Source: Alphaproteobacteria bacterium (GTDB taxonomy: Bacteria; Pseudomonadota; Alphaproteobacteria; UBA6615). From it: a stretch of DNA of 14,645 nt. Position 1 is the first letter of the stretch; every line of letters begins with the position of its first letter. The stretch is from NCBI GenBank assembly GCA_017643325.1, contig JAEPNS010000046.1:1-14645 (forward strand), written 5' to 3'. Of the stretch, positions 14,014-14,645 are shown piece by piece. Both the position numbers and the translations under genes were made by a program. The notes beneath the pieces were generated by a model. The model saw nothing but the letters and a program-made list of their open reading frames with translations. It searched no databases and was not told the DNA's origin.

Positions 14014-14645
14014 TCATCTGTGTGCGAGGGCACGGGCCTGTGCCTCTCGAACGGCGCCTTCGTCCATTGATCGCCAACGTGCGGCCACATGCTGGTCCGG
14101 CCGAAACAGGTAGGTCGTGCCCGCTTGAGCATCGTAACGGCGGGCTGCGGTGCTGCTCAGGTCTTGGACCTGGACGGTGGCAATGTCCGCCATGGAATCG
14201 CGTGTTTCGTTGTCGCCAAAGCAGAGAAGCGTAAATCGGTTTGTCGCCAGTTGGTCCAGGAGCCAGCCATTGTCCAACGGGGCATCCACCGCAGGCGAGC
14301 CCGGCGCCGGTCCGGTGGCGAAACTGGCGAGATCGGGTGTGTTCAGTGGCGAGTTCTCGTAGCGGCCGGGCAGGGACAGCCGCCCGCTGTTGACGAGTCG
14401 CCGGGCAAAGGGATGGTCGCGCGCCAGTTCGAGCACGGCATCGCGGAAGGCACGCGACACGTTCGACTTGGGGGTCATGAAGTCTGTACTTCGCGTTGAG
14501 TTCAGAAGGTTCTCATCGGTCGCCGGGAGGCGTTCAGCGTCGTAGCTGTCCAGCAGGCGTTCGTCTGCCTCTCCGCGGACGACCGCCGCGAGCTTCCAGG
14601 CAAGGTTGTCCGCATCCTGCAGGCCACTGTTCCCGCCCCTGGCTC
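14014..14645 (-). CDS. FAD-dependent aromatic hydroxylase, C-terminal part (cut by right window edge)
   Basis: The minus-strand frame is open from the stop at 14014 to the window edge, giving 209 C-terminal residues of a protein whose N-terminal FAD domain lies outside. The visible start GGNSGLQDADNLAWKLAAV, followed by LLDSYDAERLP and STRSTDFMTPKS, is the end of the FAD-binding domain of class A flavoprotein monooxygenases (para-hydroxybenzoate hydroxylase fold; 3-(3-hydroxyphenyl)propionate hydroxylase MhpA is a relative). The last about 90 residues form the thioredoxin-like C-terminal domain, ending in the family-typical TTYLFRPDQHVAARWRSMDE. These enzymes use NAD(P)H and O2 to hydroxylate phenolic rings. 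An internal ATG at 14478 is not a real start because conserved sequence continues upstream of it. Followed by DUF2783 and DUF3237 in one minus-strand group. Confidence 0.92.
   Translation of the reverse strand, partial: ARGGNSGLQDADNLAWKLAAVVRGEADERLLDSYDAERLPATDENLLNSTRSTDFMTPKSNVSRAFRDAVLELARDHPFARRLVNSGRLSLPGRYENSPLNTPDLASFATGPAPGSPAVDAPLDNGWLLDQLATNRFTLLCFGDNETRDSMADIATVQVQDLSSTAARRYDAQAGTTYLFRPDQHVAARWRSMDEGAVREAQARALAHR

Noticed and set aside
14007..14132. N-terminal extension of the DUF2783 protein to 14132 on the minus strand.
   Set aside because: It overlaps the conserved C-terminus of the FAD hydroxylase; the ATG at 14006 has its own GAGGG ribosome-binding site and begins the family sequence.
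1..14645. Mobile elements, CRISPR arrays, tRNA or rRNA genes, and phage or defence systems.
   Set aside because: I found no transposase or integrase, no terminal repeats, no regularly spaced direct repeats, no tRNA-like cloverleaf and no defence-type domain.

Overview
The window is about 14.6 kb of GC-rich, densely coded bacterial DNA. The gene content points to an alphaproteobacterium, perhaps a Rhodospirillales- or Rhizobiales-like one: a multi-PAS hybrid kinase with an HPt tail, pentapeptide-repeat and extensin-like proteins, and an MBL-fold protein with an H-Y-H-A-V-R motif. That placement is inferred from gene families only. I see no tRNA, rRNA, CRISPR array, transposase or phage gene. 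The largest gap between genes is about 170 bases.

Layout, left to right. A soluble hybrid sensor kinase, cut by the left edge, has three visible PAS units, HisKA, HATPase, two receivers and an HPt domain, and ends at 3247. It meets head-on a 218-residue acidic orphan (3250-3906, minus strand) that turns out to contain two copies of the same unrecognised unit. Next come a zinc-type MDR dehydrogenase lacking the structural-zinc lobe (4004-5044, plus) and a minus-strand pair, acyl-CoA dehydrogenase then FAH-family hydrolase (7113 down to 5057). Divergent from that pair is a plus-strand run: VOC/extradiol-dioxygenase-like protein, glutathionyl-hydroquinone reductase and carboxymuconolactone-decarboxylase-family protein (7247-9250). 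Then follow a YetF/DUF421 membrane protein with a hairpin built around its ribosome-binding site, a two-module pentapeptide-repeat protein, an MBL-fold protein with an altered metal site, and an exported extensin-like putative zinc peptidase (to 13255). On the minus strand at the right edge lie the C-terminal part of an FAD-dependent aromatic hydroxylase, a DUF2783 small protein and a DUF3237 protein.

How the genes may work together. The middle (4004-9250) and the right edge (13271-14645) both carry enzyme families typical of aromatic or quinone breakdown: flavin hydroxylase, extradiol-type VOC protein, hydroquinone-glutathione reductase, FAH-type C-C hydrolase or isomerase, CMD protein, acyl-CoA dehydrogenase and MDR dehydrogenase. 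The assortment matches no textbook pathway operon I know, so it is a candidate uncharacterised catabolic or quinone-detoxification module. Its substrate cannot be read from sequence. The observations I rate highest are the duplicated-unit orphan, the strong in-frame internal ribosome-binding site in the hybrid kinase that could yield a free receiver-HPt protein, the 9-bp hairpin with the Shine-Dalgarno in its loop abutting the YetF start codon, and the MBL protein that keeps only one half of the usual metal site.
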